Assembly (NCBI RefSeq): GCF_010365865.1
Contig: NZ_CP048020.1
Span: 2,294,001 to 2,358,000, forward strand
Reading direction: 5' to 3'
DNA from: Treponema vincentii
GTDB lineage: Bacteria > Spirochaetota > Spirochaetia > Treponematales > Treponemataceae
DNA: 64,000 nt
Below the pieces are notes generated by a model, which was given only the letters and a program-made list of their open reading frames with translations, was not told the origin of the DNA and did no database searches. Shown in pieces: positions 27,707 to 36,985 of this stretch (position 1 is its first letter; each line of letters opens with the position of its first letter). Position numbers and translations under genes: made by a program.

Positions 27707-28810
27707 TTACAGGCTGCCTTTTGCCGCTTTAACTGCTTCGGTCAGCATCGGAAGTACCTTGAACAGGTCTCCTGCAATACCGTAGTCGGCTACGCCGAAG
27801 ATCGGTGCATCGGGGTTCTTGTTAACCGCGATGATGTACTCGGAATCCTGCATACCGGCAAGGTGCTGGATTGCTCCTGAAATACCGACTGCCACATAGA
27901 TGTGCGGATGTACGGTTTTACCGGTCTGTCCAACCTGATGGTTTGCATCCATCCAGCCGGAGTCAACAACGGCACGGGAAGCCCCGACAACGCCGCCAAG
28001 CGCCTGAGCCAAATCTTCAGCCAGTTTGATACCCGCTTTGGGGTCTTTACCGATACCGCGGCCGACGGAAACAACCACATTTGCTCCGATCAAGTCTACG
28101 ATGTTTTTTGCGGTTTTCTTGATTTCGAGGATATCGACGCTGATATCGGCTTTGGAAAGTTCAACTTTCGGCTTTTCAATTACGGTCTTCGACGCTTTTG
28201 CCGAATCAAAATCCTGCTTCTTCATAACGCCGGGACGCACGGTTGCAATCTGCGGGCGGAAGCGGGGACACACAATCGTTGCCATCAAGTGACCGCCGAA
28301 AGCCGGACGGGTCATCTTCAAGTTGGTATTTACCTTAAAGGGTGTCTTTTCGACATCCATCGTCGAGCTGGTGCGGAGGAATTCCTTGTATTTTTCAGTA
28401 TCGACATCGAGGTGCGTGGTGTCGGCGGTCAATCCGGTATGGAGCCGTGCGGCACAGCGGGGACCTAAGTCGCGTCCGATGGTTGTTGCACCGATTAAGA
28501 AAACTTCCGGTTTTTTATCCTGCACCAATGCGGTAATCACTTTTGTATACGCATCGGTTGTATAATCGGCAAGAAGATCATGTTCGCAGTAGTACACCTT
28601 GTCGGCACCGTAACCGCCGAGATTTTTTAATGCATCTTCTTTAATACCTTTTCCAAGTACAACGCCGCAGAGTTCGCCCTTTAATTCGTCGGCGAGCTTC
28701 CGGCCTTCGCTCAATAATTCAAACGAGGTGTTGAGGATTTCTCCGTTGCGCTGTTCACAAAATACCCACACGCCTTTGAAGGCTTCAGTGTCTTTGCTAT
28801 CGTAAGCCAT
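27707..28810 (-). CDS. etfA: Electron transfer flavoprotein, alpha subunit
   Basis: A 367-residue FAD-binding subunit that works with EtfB to pass electrons between NADH, ferredoxin and butyryl-CoA dehydrogenase. The C-terminal FAD domain is clear: [65 protein letters not shown]. The N-terminal domain contains [23 protein letters not shown] prefer the ATG at 28810 after GGAGG over the in-frame ATG at 28831. It follows etfB by 20 bp. Confidence 0.94.
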   Translation of the reverse strand: MAYDSKDTEAFKGVWVFCEQRNGEILNTSFELLSEGRKLADELKGELCGVVLGKGIKEDALKNLGGYGADKVYYCEHDLLADYTTDAYTKVITALVQDKKPEVFLIGATTIGRDLGPRCAARLHTGLTADTTHLDVDTEKYKEFLRTSSTMDVEKTPFKVNTNLKMTRPAFGGHLMATIVCPRFRPQIATVRPGVMKKQDFDSAKASKTVIEKPKVELSKADISVDILEIKKTAKNIVDLIGANVVVSVGRGIGKDPKAGIKLAEDLAQALGGVVGASRAVVDSGWMDANHQVGQTGKTVHPHIYVAVGISGAIQHLAGMQDSEYIIAVNKNPDAPIFGVADYGIAGDLFKVLPMLTEAVKAAKGSL

Positions 28811-28830
28811 TTGTACATTCTCCTCCTTCA

Positions 28831-29631
28831 TTAAATGATATGTTTTTCTGCCAGCATTCCGACGAGCTTTTCACAAGCGGCTTTGTCGGCGCCTTCCATC
28901 ATCGTACCGGCGCCTTTTTGCGGCGGGGTAAAGGACTTGTATACGTTTGTCGGAGAACCTTCCAAACCGATTGTGTCTTTATCGATGAGCGGGTCATCCT
29001 TCAAGGTTTCGTAATTGTATACCTCATACGGCTTTGAGTAGCATTCCATAATACCGCTAACGCTCATATAGCGCGGTTCATTCAGCTCTTTAATACAGGT
29101 GATAAGACAGGGTGTCTTTACCTTGAGCATCATATAGCCGTCTTCGAGCATACGCTTTACCGTCAGTGTGTTGCCTTCTTTTTTAATATCAGCTGCGTAG
29201 GTGATCTGCGGGAGATTCAGTTTTTCAGCGATCTGCGGGCCTACCTGTGCGGTGTCCCCATCGATTGCCTGCCGTCCGCAGAATACAACGTCTTCCGGCT
29301 CGACACCGACGCGACGTACTGCTGCTGCCAAAATCTGGCTGGTAGCATACGTGTCGCTTCCGCCGAACTCACGGCTGGAAACCAGTACCGCCTTGTCAAC
29401 GCCGCGCGCCAACAGCTCACGGAGCATGCTTTCTGCAGGGGGCGGCCCCATCGAAATAGCGACAACTTCACAGCCGGTTTGATCTTTCAGTTGCAGCGCC
29501 GCTTCAATCGCGTTTAAGTCATCGGGGTTGGTGATGGTCATCATCGAAGCGCGGTCAAGCTGCCCGTTTTCTTTGACGGCAACTTTTCCGGATGTATCGG
29601 GAACTTGTTTTACACAAACAATAGCTTTCAT
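28831..29631 (-). CDS. etfB: Electron transfer flavoprotein, beta subunit
   Basis: A 266-residue partner of EtfA. The nucleotide-binding core is ALQLKDQTGCEVVAISMG, and VFCGRQAIDGDTAQVGPQIAEKL matches the EtfB family. In bcd-linked clusters this subunit carries the bifurcating FAD site and binds NADH. GGAGG lies upstream of the ATG at 29631. It is the middle gene of the operon. Confidence 0.94.
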   Translation of the reverse strand: MKAIVCVKQVPDTSGKVAVKENGQLDRASMMTITNPDDLNAIEAALQLKDQTGCEVVAISMGPPPAESMLRELLARGVDKAVLVSSREFGGSDTYATSQILAAAVRRVGVEPEDVVFCGRQAIDGDTAQVGPQIAEKLNLPQITYAADIKKEGNTLTVKRMLEDGYMMLKVKTPCLITCIKELNEPRYMSVSGIMECYSKPYEVYNYETLKDDPLIDKDTIGLEGSPTNVYKSFTPPQKGAGTMMEGADKAACEKLVGMLAEKHII

Positions 29632-29646
29632 CTGTTCTTGTCCTCC

Positions 29647-30819
29647 TTAATTGACGCCGAGGTTTCCGGCAATAACCATGCGCTGAACTTCGCTCGTGCC
29701 TTCGTAAATTTCCGTAATCTTTGCGTCGCGCATCATCCGCTCAATCGGGTAGTCGCGGGTGTAGCCGTATCCACCGAAGAGCTGCAGACAGCGTCGGGTT
29801 ACGTCGCTTGCGACCTCAGCCGCAACGAGCTTTGCCATTGCCGCTTCTACGGAATAACGAATATTGGGATTTTCGTTGGCTGCCTGTTTCTTGCATGCTG
29901 CCGCATAGACAAGATACTGAGCGCCTTGAGTGCGGGCTGCCATATCCGCAAGCTGGAACTGAGTGTTCTGCTGCTGGCTGATGCGCTTTCCGAACTGGAC
30001 ACGTTCTTTTGTATATTTGATGGTTTCTTCGATAGCGCCTTCCGCAATACCGAGCGCCTGTGCTGCGATACCGATACGTCCGCCGTCAAGGGTTGCCATA
30101 GCGATGATAAAGCCGCGTCCCTGTACGCCGAGGAGGTTTTCTTTCGGCACGATGCAGTCTTCAAATACCAGCTCGCAGGTGGAAGATCCGCGGATACCCA
30201 TTTTCTTTTCATGCTTACCGATGGAGAAACCGGGGAATCCTCGTTCTACGATGAATGCGCTGATTTCTTTCATAGAACGGCCTTTCTTATCTTTTACCGT
30301 GCCGGTTACTGCAATAACGATAAAGACGTCGGCATAGCCCGCATTGGTGATAAAGATTTTGCTGCCGTTTAACACCCAGTGATCGCCGTCAAGCACTGCG
30401 GTTGTCTGCTGACCTTGAGCATCGGTTCCGGCGCCCGGTTCGGTTAACCCGAAAGCACCGATCTTTTTACCGGCGGCTAAATCGGGTACATACTTCATCT
30501 TTTGTGCTTCCGTTCCGAAGTGCATAATCGGATCGATACACAGTGAAGTATGCGCGGAAATGATAACGCCGGTTGTTCCGCATACCTTGCTCATTTCTTC
30601 CACACACATGGCATAGGTTAAAACGTCAGCCCCCTGTCCGCCGTACTGTTTCGGGACGGGAATGCCGAAGAATCCCAGCTTTGCCATCTTTTTGACATTT
30701 TCTTCAGGAAATTTTTCCTCTTCGTCGACTTCGGCAGCGAGCGGTTTTACTTCGTTTTGCGCAAAATCGCGAAACAGCTGCTGCGCCATGAGCTGTTCTC
30801 TGCTCAACGTAAAATCCAT
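29647..30819 (-). CDS. Short-chain acyl-CoA dehydrogenase (butyryl-CoA dehydrogenase type)
   Basis: A 390-residue FAD enzyme that reduces crotonyl-CoA to butyryl-CoA, or the reverse. The family motifs GAFGLTEPGAGTDAQGQ and FGGYGYTRDYPIERMMRDAKITEIYEGTSE are present; the last includes the catalytic glutamate region. Being directly upstream of etfBA points to an electron-bifurcating Bcd-EtfAB complex used in fermentation. GAAGGAGA precedes the ATG. The thiolase and crotonase of the pathway are not in the window. Confidence 0.92.
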   Translation of the reverse strand: MDFTLSREQLMAQQLFRDFAQNEVKPLAAEVDEEEKFPEENVKKMAKLGFFGIPVPKQYGGQGADVLTYAMCVEEMSKVCGTTGVIISAHTSLCIDPIMHFGTEAQKMKYVPDLAAGKKIGAFGLTEPGAGTDAQGQQTTAVLDGDHWVLNGSKIFITNAGYADVFIVIAVTGTVKDKKGRSMKEISAFIVERGFPGFSIGKHEKKMGIRGSSTCELVFEDCIVPKENLLGVQGRGFIIAMATLDGGRIGIAAQALGIAEGAIEETIKYTKERVQFGKRISQQQNTQFQLADMAARTQGAQYLVYAAACKKQAANENPNIRYSVEAAMAKLVAAEVASDVTRRCLQLFGGYGYTRDYPIERMMRDAKITEIYEGTSEVQRMVIAGNLGVN

Positions 30820-31040
30820 GTTGAATCTCCTTCGTTATATTGATTTTTATTAAAAATCTCTACTTTATATAGAGGCTTTTCTATAGTATAATAATGACCT
30901 ACGCTGTTGTATCTCAGCAACCAATAGTAGTATTTTTATAGATAGATTATATCAGCAAACCGTCGAAATGGATAGGGGAAGAATCGTATTTTATCATACT
31001 TTTTTTCTCTTGAGCCTTTACGTCGGAGGAGAACGATTAT

Positions 31041-32417
31041 ATGACAAGAATAGCCATCGCCGCATTGGTGCGGAATACTTCAACTTTTTTTGCATCAAAT
31101 GCGACAAAATCATATCAATTCCGCGCAGAACAGCTCCGTAAGTTGGGAGCCGCCGTTCACGCGTATGAGCAACGGATAAGCGATGCACTCTATAAGGATT
31201 TACACAAGGCGCCGATGGAGACCTACCTTACGGAAATCGGTATGGTGCAGGAGGAAATCCGCTTTCTATCGAAACATTTAAAAAAATTGATGAAGCCGAA
31301 ACGGGTGCGCACGCCGCTCAGTCATTTTTTAGCGTCGAGTACGATTTATTATGAACCGTACGGCACCGTGTTGATTATGTCGCCGTGGAACTATCCCGTC
31401 AATTTAACGCTGACTCCGCTTGCCGGTGCGATTGCTGCAGGAAACTGCGCGGTGATAAAGCCGTCGAATTACACCCCCGAAACCTCAAAAGTAATCGCCG
31501 ATTTGATTACGGAAACCTTTGATCCGAGCTTTGTTACGGTTGTAACCGGCGGACGAGAAGAGAATGCCGGGCTTTTGGAGCAAAAGTTCGATTACATCTT
31601 CTTTACCGGCGGTACGGTAGTCGGTAAGCTTGTTATGGAAGCAGCTGCGCGGAACCTGACGCCGGTAACGCTGGAACTCGGCGGCAAGTCCCCCTGTATT
31701 ATCGATAAAACCGCCGATATGAAAGCGGCGGCGCGACGTATCCTTTTCGGTAAGATACTGAACGGCGGGCAAACCTGCGTCGCTCCCGACTATGTGTTAA
31801 TTCACACTGCGGTAAAAGAAGCGTTTATCGAACAGTGTAAGGCAGTTCTCCGTGAATTTTTACCGACGGACGCGTATGCCTCATGCAATATGACGCGGAT
31901 TGTCAACGACAAACATTTTGAACGGCTTTCTCATTTAATGGAAGGAGAAGCGGCTGTTATCGGCGGAGACAAGGATGTGCACGGGCGTTTTATTCCGCTG
32001 ACGATACTGGACAATATCAGCTTTGAATCGCCGGTTATGCAGGAAGAAATTTTCGGTCCTATCTTACCGCTCATCCCGTTTAGCGATGTGCAGTGGGCTG
32101 TCGATCAAATCCGTGCCCGCCCGAAGCCGCTTGCCCTCTATCTCTTTACCAAGGATGCCGCCGTAGAGCAGAAGATCCTGTCGGAAGTATCGTTCGGCGG
32201 CGGATGCATCAACGACACAATCGTGCATCTTGCGACACCGTACATGCCCTTCGGCGGCGTCGGAACAAGCGGCATGGGGAATTACCACGGAAAACAAAGC
32301 TTTTACACATTCAGCCACGAAAAGAGCGTAATGAAAAAATCCCTGCTGGTAGACTTACCGATGCGCTATCATCCCTACAGCGAGAAAAATTTCAACCTCG
32401 TTAAAAAGTTTATGTAG
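31041..32417 (+). CDS. Class 3 aldehyde dehydrogenase
   Basis: An NAD(P)-dependent enzyme of 458 residues that oxidises aliphatic or aromatic aldehydes to acids. Visible motifs: MSPWNYPVNLTLTPLAGAIAAGN (substrate tunnel), FFTGGTVVGK (cofactor), TLELGGKSPCI (general-base Glu) and LNGGQTCVAPDYVL (catalytic Cys). The C-terminal PFGGVGTSGMGNYHGKQSF follows. The C-terminus is basic and partly hydrophobic, as in membrane-associated class 3 enzymes. GGAGGAG precedes the ATG. Monocistronic. Confidence 0.92.
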   Translation: MTRIAIAALVRNTSTFFASNATKSYQFRAEQLRKLGAAVHAYEQRISDALYKDLHKAPMETYLTEIGMVQEEIRFLSKHLKKLMKPKRVRTPLSHFLASSTIYYEPYGTVLIMSPWNYPVNLTLTPLAGAIAAGNCAVIKPSNYTPETSKVIADLITETFDPSFVTVVTGGREENAGLLEQKFDYIFFTGGTVVGKLVMEAAARNLTPVTLELGGKSPCIIDKTADMKAAARRILFGKILNGGQTCVAPDYVLIHTAVKEAFIEQCKAVLREFLPTDAYASCNMTRIVNDKHFERLSHLMEGEAAVIGGDKDVHGRFIPLTILDNISFESPVMQEEIFGPILPLIPFSDVQWAVDQIRARPKPLALYLFTKDAAVEQKILSEVSFGGGCINDTIVHLATPYMPFGGVGTSGMGNYHGKQSFYTFSHEKSVMKKSLLVDLPMRYHPYSEKNFNLVKKFM

Positions 32418-32527
32418 GTGCATACCGAACGGTGTATCCGGCTGTGCCCTGCAAGTCGTCTTGCGTGATTCCGCCTAAACCGGTATATTTCCACATATTC
32501 CGGGTACTGATATTTTAAGAGGTTTAT

Positions 32528-33550
32528 ATGGATGCGCTCTTACATGATTTTTTAATGAATTCACCGGTTGTGATATCGTTGATTGTGCTTGTTGCAAGTT
32601 TGTTTACGCTGAGTAAGGGTGCGGATTGGCTGGTAGACAGTGCGGTTGCCCTTTCGCTCAAATGGGGAATGCCCAAAATGGTGATCGGTGCAACGATTGT
32701 CAGTCTCGGTACGACTCTGCCCGAAGCGTCGGTATCTACACTGGCAGCAATTAAAGGCAATGCGGAGCTTGCGCTTGGAAATGCTATCGGCTCGATTATT
32801 GCGGATACGGCTCTCATTATCGGGCTTGCCGCGATGCTTGGTACGGTGCCGGTCGACAAACGGCTCATCCATCGGCAGGGTACCGTTCAGTTTTCGGCAG
32901 CGCTGCTGTTGACGCTTGTTTCTCTTCCATTCTTTTCTCCTGGCAGGGAGGGAAAAATCTATCAGTGGATGGGCTGGATATTTGTCGTGCTGCTTGCGTG
33001 TTATATGTACATATCGTTTCGCTGGGCGAAAGAATCTATGGAAGAGAGCGAGCAGGATACGGCAGAAGAAAATCAAAAACCGCTGTGGCTGCTGCTTGTA
33101 TGGCTGGCTGTAGGAATTGCGGTGGTCGTGCTCTCGTCTAAGATATTGATTCCTGCGGTAGAAGTTTCCGCTATAAAGATCGGTATTCCGCAGAGTATTA
33201 TCGCGGCGACGTTGGTTGCGTTCGGCACGAGTGTACCCGAATTGGTAACTGCAATTACCGCCGTTCGGAAAGGACACGGAGAACTCGCGGCGGGCAACAT
33301 CATCGGAGCGGATATCTTGAACGTTCTCTTTGTATTGGGCGTAGCAGCTGCGGTGACACCCACCGGTATCCGTGTGCCAGTAGATTTTTACTATCTGCAA
33401 TTCCCGACCATGCTGCTGGTGCTCGGCATTTTCCGCTTTTGTTCAACACGTCAGCGCAGCGTCATAACTCGAATGCAAGGTGCGTTTTTGTTTATCTTTT
33501 ATGCCGCATACATTGTCCTCAATTTTACATTAAGACATATCACGGGTTAA
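32528..33550 (+). CDS. Calcium/sodium antiporter of the CaCA family (YrbG type)
   Basis: An inner-membrane exchanger of 340 residues with about 10 helices in two inverted halves. The alpha-1 motif is ATIVSLGTTLPEASVS near residue 57 and alpha-2 is ATLVAFGTSVPELVTA near 230, each with the ion-binding glutamate. GNAIGSIIAD and GNIIGADILN follow them. The halves are joined by an acidic loop (ESMEESEQDTAEENQ). It probably extrudes Ca2+. It starts a run of closely spaced genes with rsmE. Confidence 0.9.
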   Translation: MDALLHDFLMNSPVVISLIVLVASLFTLSKGADWLVDSAVALSLKWGMPKMVIGATIVSLGTTLPEASVSTLAAIKGNAELALGNAIGSIIADTALIIGLAAMLGTVPVDKRLIHRQGTVQFSAALLLTLVSLPFFSPGREGKIYQWMGWIFVVLLACYMYISFRWAKESMEESEQDTAEENQKPLWLLLVWLAVGIAVVVLSSKILIPAVEVSAIKIGIPQSIIAATLVAFGTSVPELVTAITAVRKGHGELAAGNIIGADILNVLFVLGVAAAVTPTGIRVPVDFYYLQFPTMLLVLGIFRFCSTRQRSVITRMQGAFLFIFYAAYIVLNFTLRHITG

Positions 33551-33566
33551 GGGCGGCAAGGCTGCC

Positions 33567-34460
33567 ATGAATATCATTTTATTACGACAGGAAGAACTTT
33601 CAGACGGGAATTTTTCTTTTGCCAGAACTGATGAACGCTTTTTACATATCAAAAAAGTGCTGAAGCTCGGTGTGGGCGCAGTATTCAAGGCGGGTATCAT
33701 TGACGGGGAAAAAGGAACGGCGGAGATCACTTCCTTTTCCGATGAGCTGTTGACTGCACGGTTTACCGTATCGGAGGATGCGGGCGGAGAAGGCGATGTT
33801 TCCGCGTTGCCGCCCATCAGACTGATACTCGGGTTTCCGCGTCCCATTCAGCTGCGCCGTATTTTGCGTGATGTCGCAGGGCTTGGAATTGAGGCGTTGT
33901 ATCTGACCGGTACCGAGCTGGGTGAGAAATCCTACCTGCAGGCGGATATCGCTGCGGAAACGGAGATAGAGCGGCTGCTGATTGACGGATGCAGTCAGGC
34001 AGGGGATACTCATATTCCGAAAGTGTATCGAGCTTATAGTGTACGGCATTTTTTCGACCGGTATGAGGATGATATCCGTCCGGATCATCTGCGGGCAGCG
34101 CTCGATGTTCCTTTTCAAATTGAGCAAGGTTCTCAAGGTTCTATTGAACAAAATCGCATGAAACAAGGTTATATTGGGCAAAACCGTATTGGACACGCGC
34201 ATAGTGAACAAGGCGACACACGCTGCATTCCTGTGATGCATCCGCTGCCTCAGCTGCAGTGGGACGGAAAACAAACGCTGTGGCTTGCCGTCGGGAATGA
34301 GCGGGGCTGGAGTCTGAATGAACGGCTGCTGTTTGCAAAAAAGCAGTTCACTGCCTATACTATGGGACGGAGAATTTTGCGTACGGAAACCGCCGTTACT
34401 TCCGCTGTTGCAGTGTGTCTTGCAAACTCCGGCGCATGGGATATGAGAGGAGCGCGATGA
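33567..34460 (+). CDS. rsmE: 16S rRNA m3U1498 methyltransferase with a low-complexity insert
   Basis: A SPOUT methyltransferase of 297 residues that methylates U1498 of 16S rRNA. The family usually has about 240-250 residues. The N-terminal PUA-like domain (1-85) is followed by the knotted domain: LILGFPRPIQLRRILRDVAG, TELGEKSYLQ, ERLLIDGCSQAG, then LAVGNERGWSLNE and GRRILRTETAV. The extra length is a Gln/Gly/Asn-rich insert at about 190-225, whose DNA shows decayed tandem repeats near 34125-34215. The insert falls between the substrate loop and the SAM-binding knot. It overlaps the next gene by 4 bp. Confidence 0.9.
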   Translation: MNIILLRQEELSDGNFSFARTDERFLHIKKVLKLGVGAVFKAGIIDGEKGTAEITSFSDELLTARFTVSEDAGGEGDVSALPPIRLILGFPRPIQLRRILRDVAGLGIEALYLTGTELGEKSYLQADIAAETEIERLLIDGCSQAGDTHIPKVYRAYSVRHFFDRYEDDIRPDHLRAALDVPFQIEQGSQGSIEQNRMKQGYIGQNRIGHAHSEQGDTRCIPVMHPLPQLQWDGKQTLWLAVGNERGWSLNERLLFAKKQFTAYTMGRRILRTETAVTSAVAVCLANSGAWDMRGAR

Positions 34461-36175
34461 ATCAGGATCAGGTAAAAGAGATATTATTGCAGATTGAAGA
34501 GTCGGGGCTTGAATTTTCGGTAACGTTTACCGGCAAGGCGAGCAAGAAAGTCAACGGGCTGTATAAAAGCGACACACACGAGATTCTGCTGCACAATAAA
34601 AACTTTTCCGTCGATAACGAACTGCTGTACACCGCTATTCACGAATATACGCATCATCGGCTCTGCGAGCTGGACGGCACCCGTTCCGGCCGTGTACATA
34701 CGCAGCGGTTTTGGAGCTATTTTCACCGGCTGCTGCAAAAGGCGGAGGAGAAGGGGCTGTATAAAATCACGATGGAAGAATCGCCTGAGCTGCTCGAACT
34801 GACGGATACAATCAGGACGACCATCATGGCGGAGGACGGCAAGCTGATGAAGGAACTCGGCAGGCTTTTGAGCAAGGCGCGGGTGCTCTGTAAGCAAGCC
34901 GGTGTCCGCTACGAAGATTATATCGACCGTGTGCTGTGCCTGCCGCGCGCCTCCGCTGCGACGATTGAGAAAATACATGCGTTCGATGTAAAGCCGGAAC
35001 TCGGCTATGAAGCGATGAAGGTGGTTGCGAATATTGCAAACCCCGATAAACGCGCCGCAGCAGAAGATCTTTTTTTACAAAAGCACAGCCCTGCGTTTGT
35101 GCGCGACAGCGTAAAAAATAAACCGCAGGATGAAGACCCTCGGCGTAAGTTGGAAAATGAAAAACGCCGGATAGAGCGCACGATTGTCAGCCTGCAAGCG
35201 CGACTCAGCGAGTTGGAAGACACGCTTGCAAAGATGCCCGTAACGCCGTTTATCTTTTGTTTTTCCTTTTTGCTGCGGCTGCTTTCTCCCCTTGCTGCGG
35301 ATAATACCGGAGTCGGGCAAATGCAAATACCTGCGATACCGGACATTCCTGAAGTTACTATCGGCGGAGGGATCACTCGGCCGCCTGCGCCGCCCGTTAT
35401 TCAGCCTCCGACATTTTTACAGCAAAAACGTACTCCATCGTCAGCAGCAGGGGCGAAGGGGAAACAGACGGGAAACGCCGCTTCCGCTTCCGATTCCGGT
35501 AAAAGCGATGTAAAAAAATCAACGGCGCTGAATGGGCTCAACGCTAAAACACTGGCGGCATTAAGCCAGAACAGCGGTAACCTGACGCTGCTCAATAATT
35601 TGCTCGGCACTGATGCGGGAGTAGGCGGCAATGCAGGTTTGGGCAATGTAACCGGTTTGCAAACCGATACGGGCGAAGCCATTTTAACAAAGATTTTAAC
35701 CGAACTGGAAAAACTGCAAGCGCAAACCGGTCAAGCTGTACAGAAAGAAACCACATCAACCGGAAATACCGGCACGGGCAATGCGGCAGATGCTCACACT
35801 GCGCTTGCACAAGGGGCTGCGGCGGAGCTTATTCGGTTGCGGATAAACGGTAAGGAAATTAAAGACGATTTGATTTATACATTTTGTTCCGCTCCCGCCG
35901 CAAACGGTTCGTTTTTGTACGGAGCAGACCGCCGTTTTACGGCTAACGGCGCCGAGCTGAATGAGACCGCTTATTTTCTGTGCCGGAAGACGGAAGCTCA
36001 GCAGTACGAGATTACGATGGATTTACGCCAAGAACCGCTGAATGCAAATTCTTTTCTGTATAAACTCTATCAACTGAGCCCCGTATCGGTGGAGCAAACT
36101 TCGGATATCATCTTTTGGCATTATAAAGCTTCCGACCTTGAGGTAGAGTTGATATTCAGAATTGTGCATCTCTAA
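34457..36175 (+). CDS. Zincin-like protein with HExxH motif and long low-complexity region
   Basis: A 572-residue protein starting at the ATG at 34457 (GAGAGGAG upstream; ATGA overlap with rsmE). Residues about 45-100 read LLYTAIHEYTHHRLCELDGT followed by VHTQRFWSYFHRLL, so two zinc ligands in HEYTH are present. Next come a charged helical region, a short coiled coil (ENEKRRIERTIVSLQARLSELE) and one hydrophobic stretch (about 262-276). A Pro/Gly/Ala/Asn-rich region (290-450) follows, then a compact C-terminal domain. The N-terminus may be a cytosolic metallopeptidase and the rest a spirochaete-specific extension. I cannot name a substrate. Confidence 0.7.
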   Translation: MNQDQVKEILLQIEESGLEFSVTFTGKASKKVNGLYKSDTHEILLHNKNFSVDNELLYTAIHEYTHHRLCELDGTRSGRVHTQRFWSYFHRLLQKAEEKGLYKITMEESPELLELTDTIRTTIMAEDGKLMKELGRLLSKARVLCKQAGVRYEDYIDRVLCLPRASAATIEKIHAFDVKPELGYEAMKVVANIANPDKRAAAEDLFLQKHSPAFVRDSVKNKPQDEDPRRKLENEKRRIERTIVSLQARLSELEDTLAKMPVTPFIFCFSFLLRLLSPLAADNTGVGQMQIPAIPDIPEVTIGGGITRPPAPPVIQPPTFLQQKRTPSSAAGAKGKQTGNAASASDSGKSDVKKSTALNGLNAKTLAALSQNSGNLTLLNNLLGTDAGVGGNAGLGNVTGLQTDTGEAILTKILTELEKLQAQTGQAVQKETTSTGNTGTGNAADAHTALAQGAAAELIRLRINGKEIKDDLIYTFCSAPAANGSFLYGADRRFTANGAELNETAYFLCRKTEAQQYEITMDLRQEPLNANSFLYKLYQLSPVSVEQTSDIIFWHYKASDLEVELIFRIVHL

Positions 36176-36330
36176 AAGCTCGGTTAGCTTTTAGAGATGC
36201 ACGACGAGTTTTGATTTAAGTCTTTACAATGTAATGACTTAAATCAAAACATCGCAAATAAATTTAAGGAAACTGTCCAAAAACTGAAGTTGTTGGACAG
36301 CCCCTCTAAAAAACTGCGGTTTTTCGAGGT
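36164..36330. repeat. Cluster of four consecutive hairpins
   Basis: 1) 36164-36202: exact 17-bp arms (GTGCATCTCTAAAAGCT) with a 5-nt loop, overlapping the upstream stop codon. 2) 36208-36250: 21-nt arms beginning GTTTTGATTTAAGTC, with one mismatch and a 1-nt centre. 3) 36272-36299: CTGTCCAA / TTGGACAG. 4) 36303-36329: CCTCTAAAAAAC / GTTTTTCGAGG, another CTCTAAAAA-family copy. They fill the gap between two convergent genes. Confidence 0.75.
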
Positions 36331-36336
36331 TCATAA

Positions 36337-36972
36337 TTAAGGACGCGAAGGCGTAACAAGCCGTCCCGCATATAAGCAGGCAATGCCGAGTACTGCCGCT
36401 GCGGGAAGTATGAAGCCGCCGCCCAGCGAAATAAAAAAGTTATAAAGCCCGTGGAGAACAACCGCTGCGAGAAAGACGAGCGCAGCTTTCCGCTTTGTTT
36501 TGGTAGATATCATCGATGCATAAAAACAGCCGAGTGTCCCGTGTAATAAGGCGGCAGTAAACAGTCTGAGAAACTGCACGTTGGAATACCGCAAACTATA
36601 CGAGATATTTTCAAAACCGCTAAAGACAAAGCCGAAGAATACGCCAAGCAGCATACTTCGTGTAATCCCGAATCTTTTTTTTAAAACTATAGCAGCCGTT
36701 AAACCGAAGAATCCTGTTTTAACACCTTCTTCTATCCAGGCTGCCGTAATAAAGCTGTTAAACAGGAGCCGTACCGCTTCCGATTGTTTTGCAATACCGA
36801 CATCTAAAAAAGTATGCACACTATGCTGGAGCGCAAGCACCGGAAGCAGTGACGCTGCCGCTGCAAAGAATACGGCGGCAAGCGCATAAACAGGAACGTG
36901 TTTTTTTATTGCAATACAGACCGCTGCCGATGCCGGTAAAAATGCCGTTATCAGCAGCCCGATAATACTCAT
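36337..36972 (-). CDS. PrsW-family intramembrane protease
   Basis: A 211-residue membrane protein with 6-7 hydrophobic helices. The glutamate motif is AAWIEEGVKTGFF near residue 80. FGFVFSGFENISY, LLHGTLGCFYA and VVLHGLYNFF supply the other conserved residues of the PrsW/CPBP superfamily. PrsW cleaves anti-sigma factors or modifies membrane peptides; the target here is unknown. It is 13 bp downstream of pcp on the same strand and may be co-transcribed. Confidence 0.82.
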   Translation of the reverse strand: MSIIGLLITAFLPASAAVCIAIKKHVPVYALAAVFFAAAASLLPVLALQHSVHTFLDVGIAKQSEAVRLLFNSFITAAWIEEGVKTGFFGLTAAIVLKKRFGITRSMLLGVFFGFVFSGFENISYSLRYSNVQFLRLFTAALLHGTLGCFYASMISTKTKRKAALVFLAAVVLHGLYNFFISLGGGFILPAAAVLGIACLYAGRLVTPSRP

Positions 36973-36985
36973 GCCGTACGAACCG

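Noticed and set aside
32561-33400. 279-codon open frame antisense to the cation exchanger
   Set aside because: The plus-strand frame has clear CaCA motifs. The antisense product is Arg/Gln/Asn-rich with no ribosome site or family.
33642-34274. 210-codon minus-strand frame inside rsmE
   Set aside because: Antisense to conserved SPOUT motifs and has no homology that I recognise.
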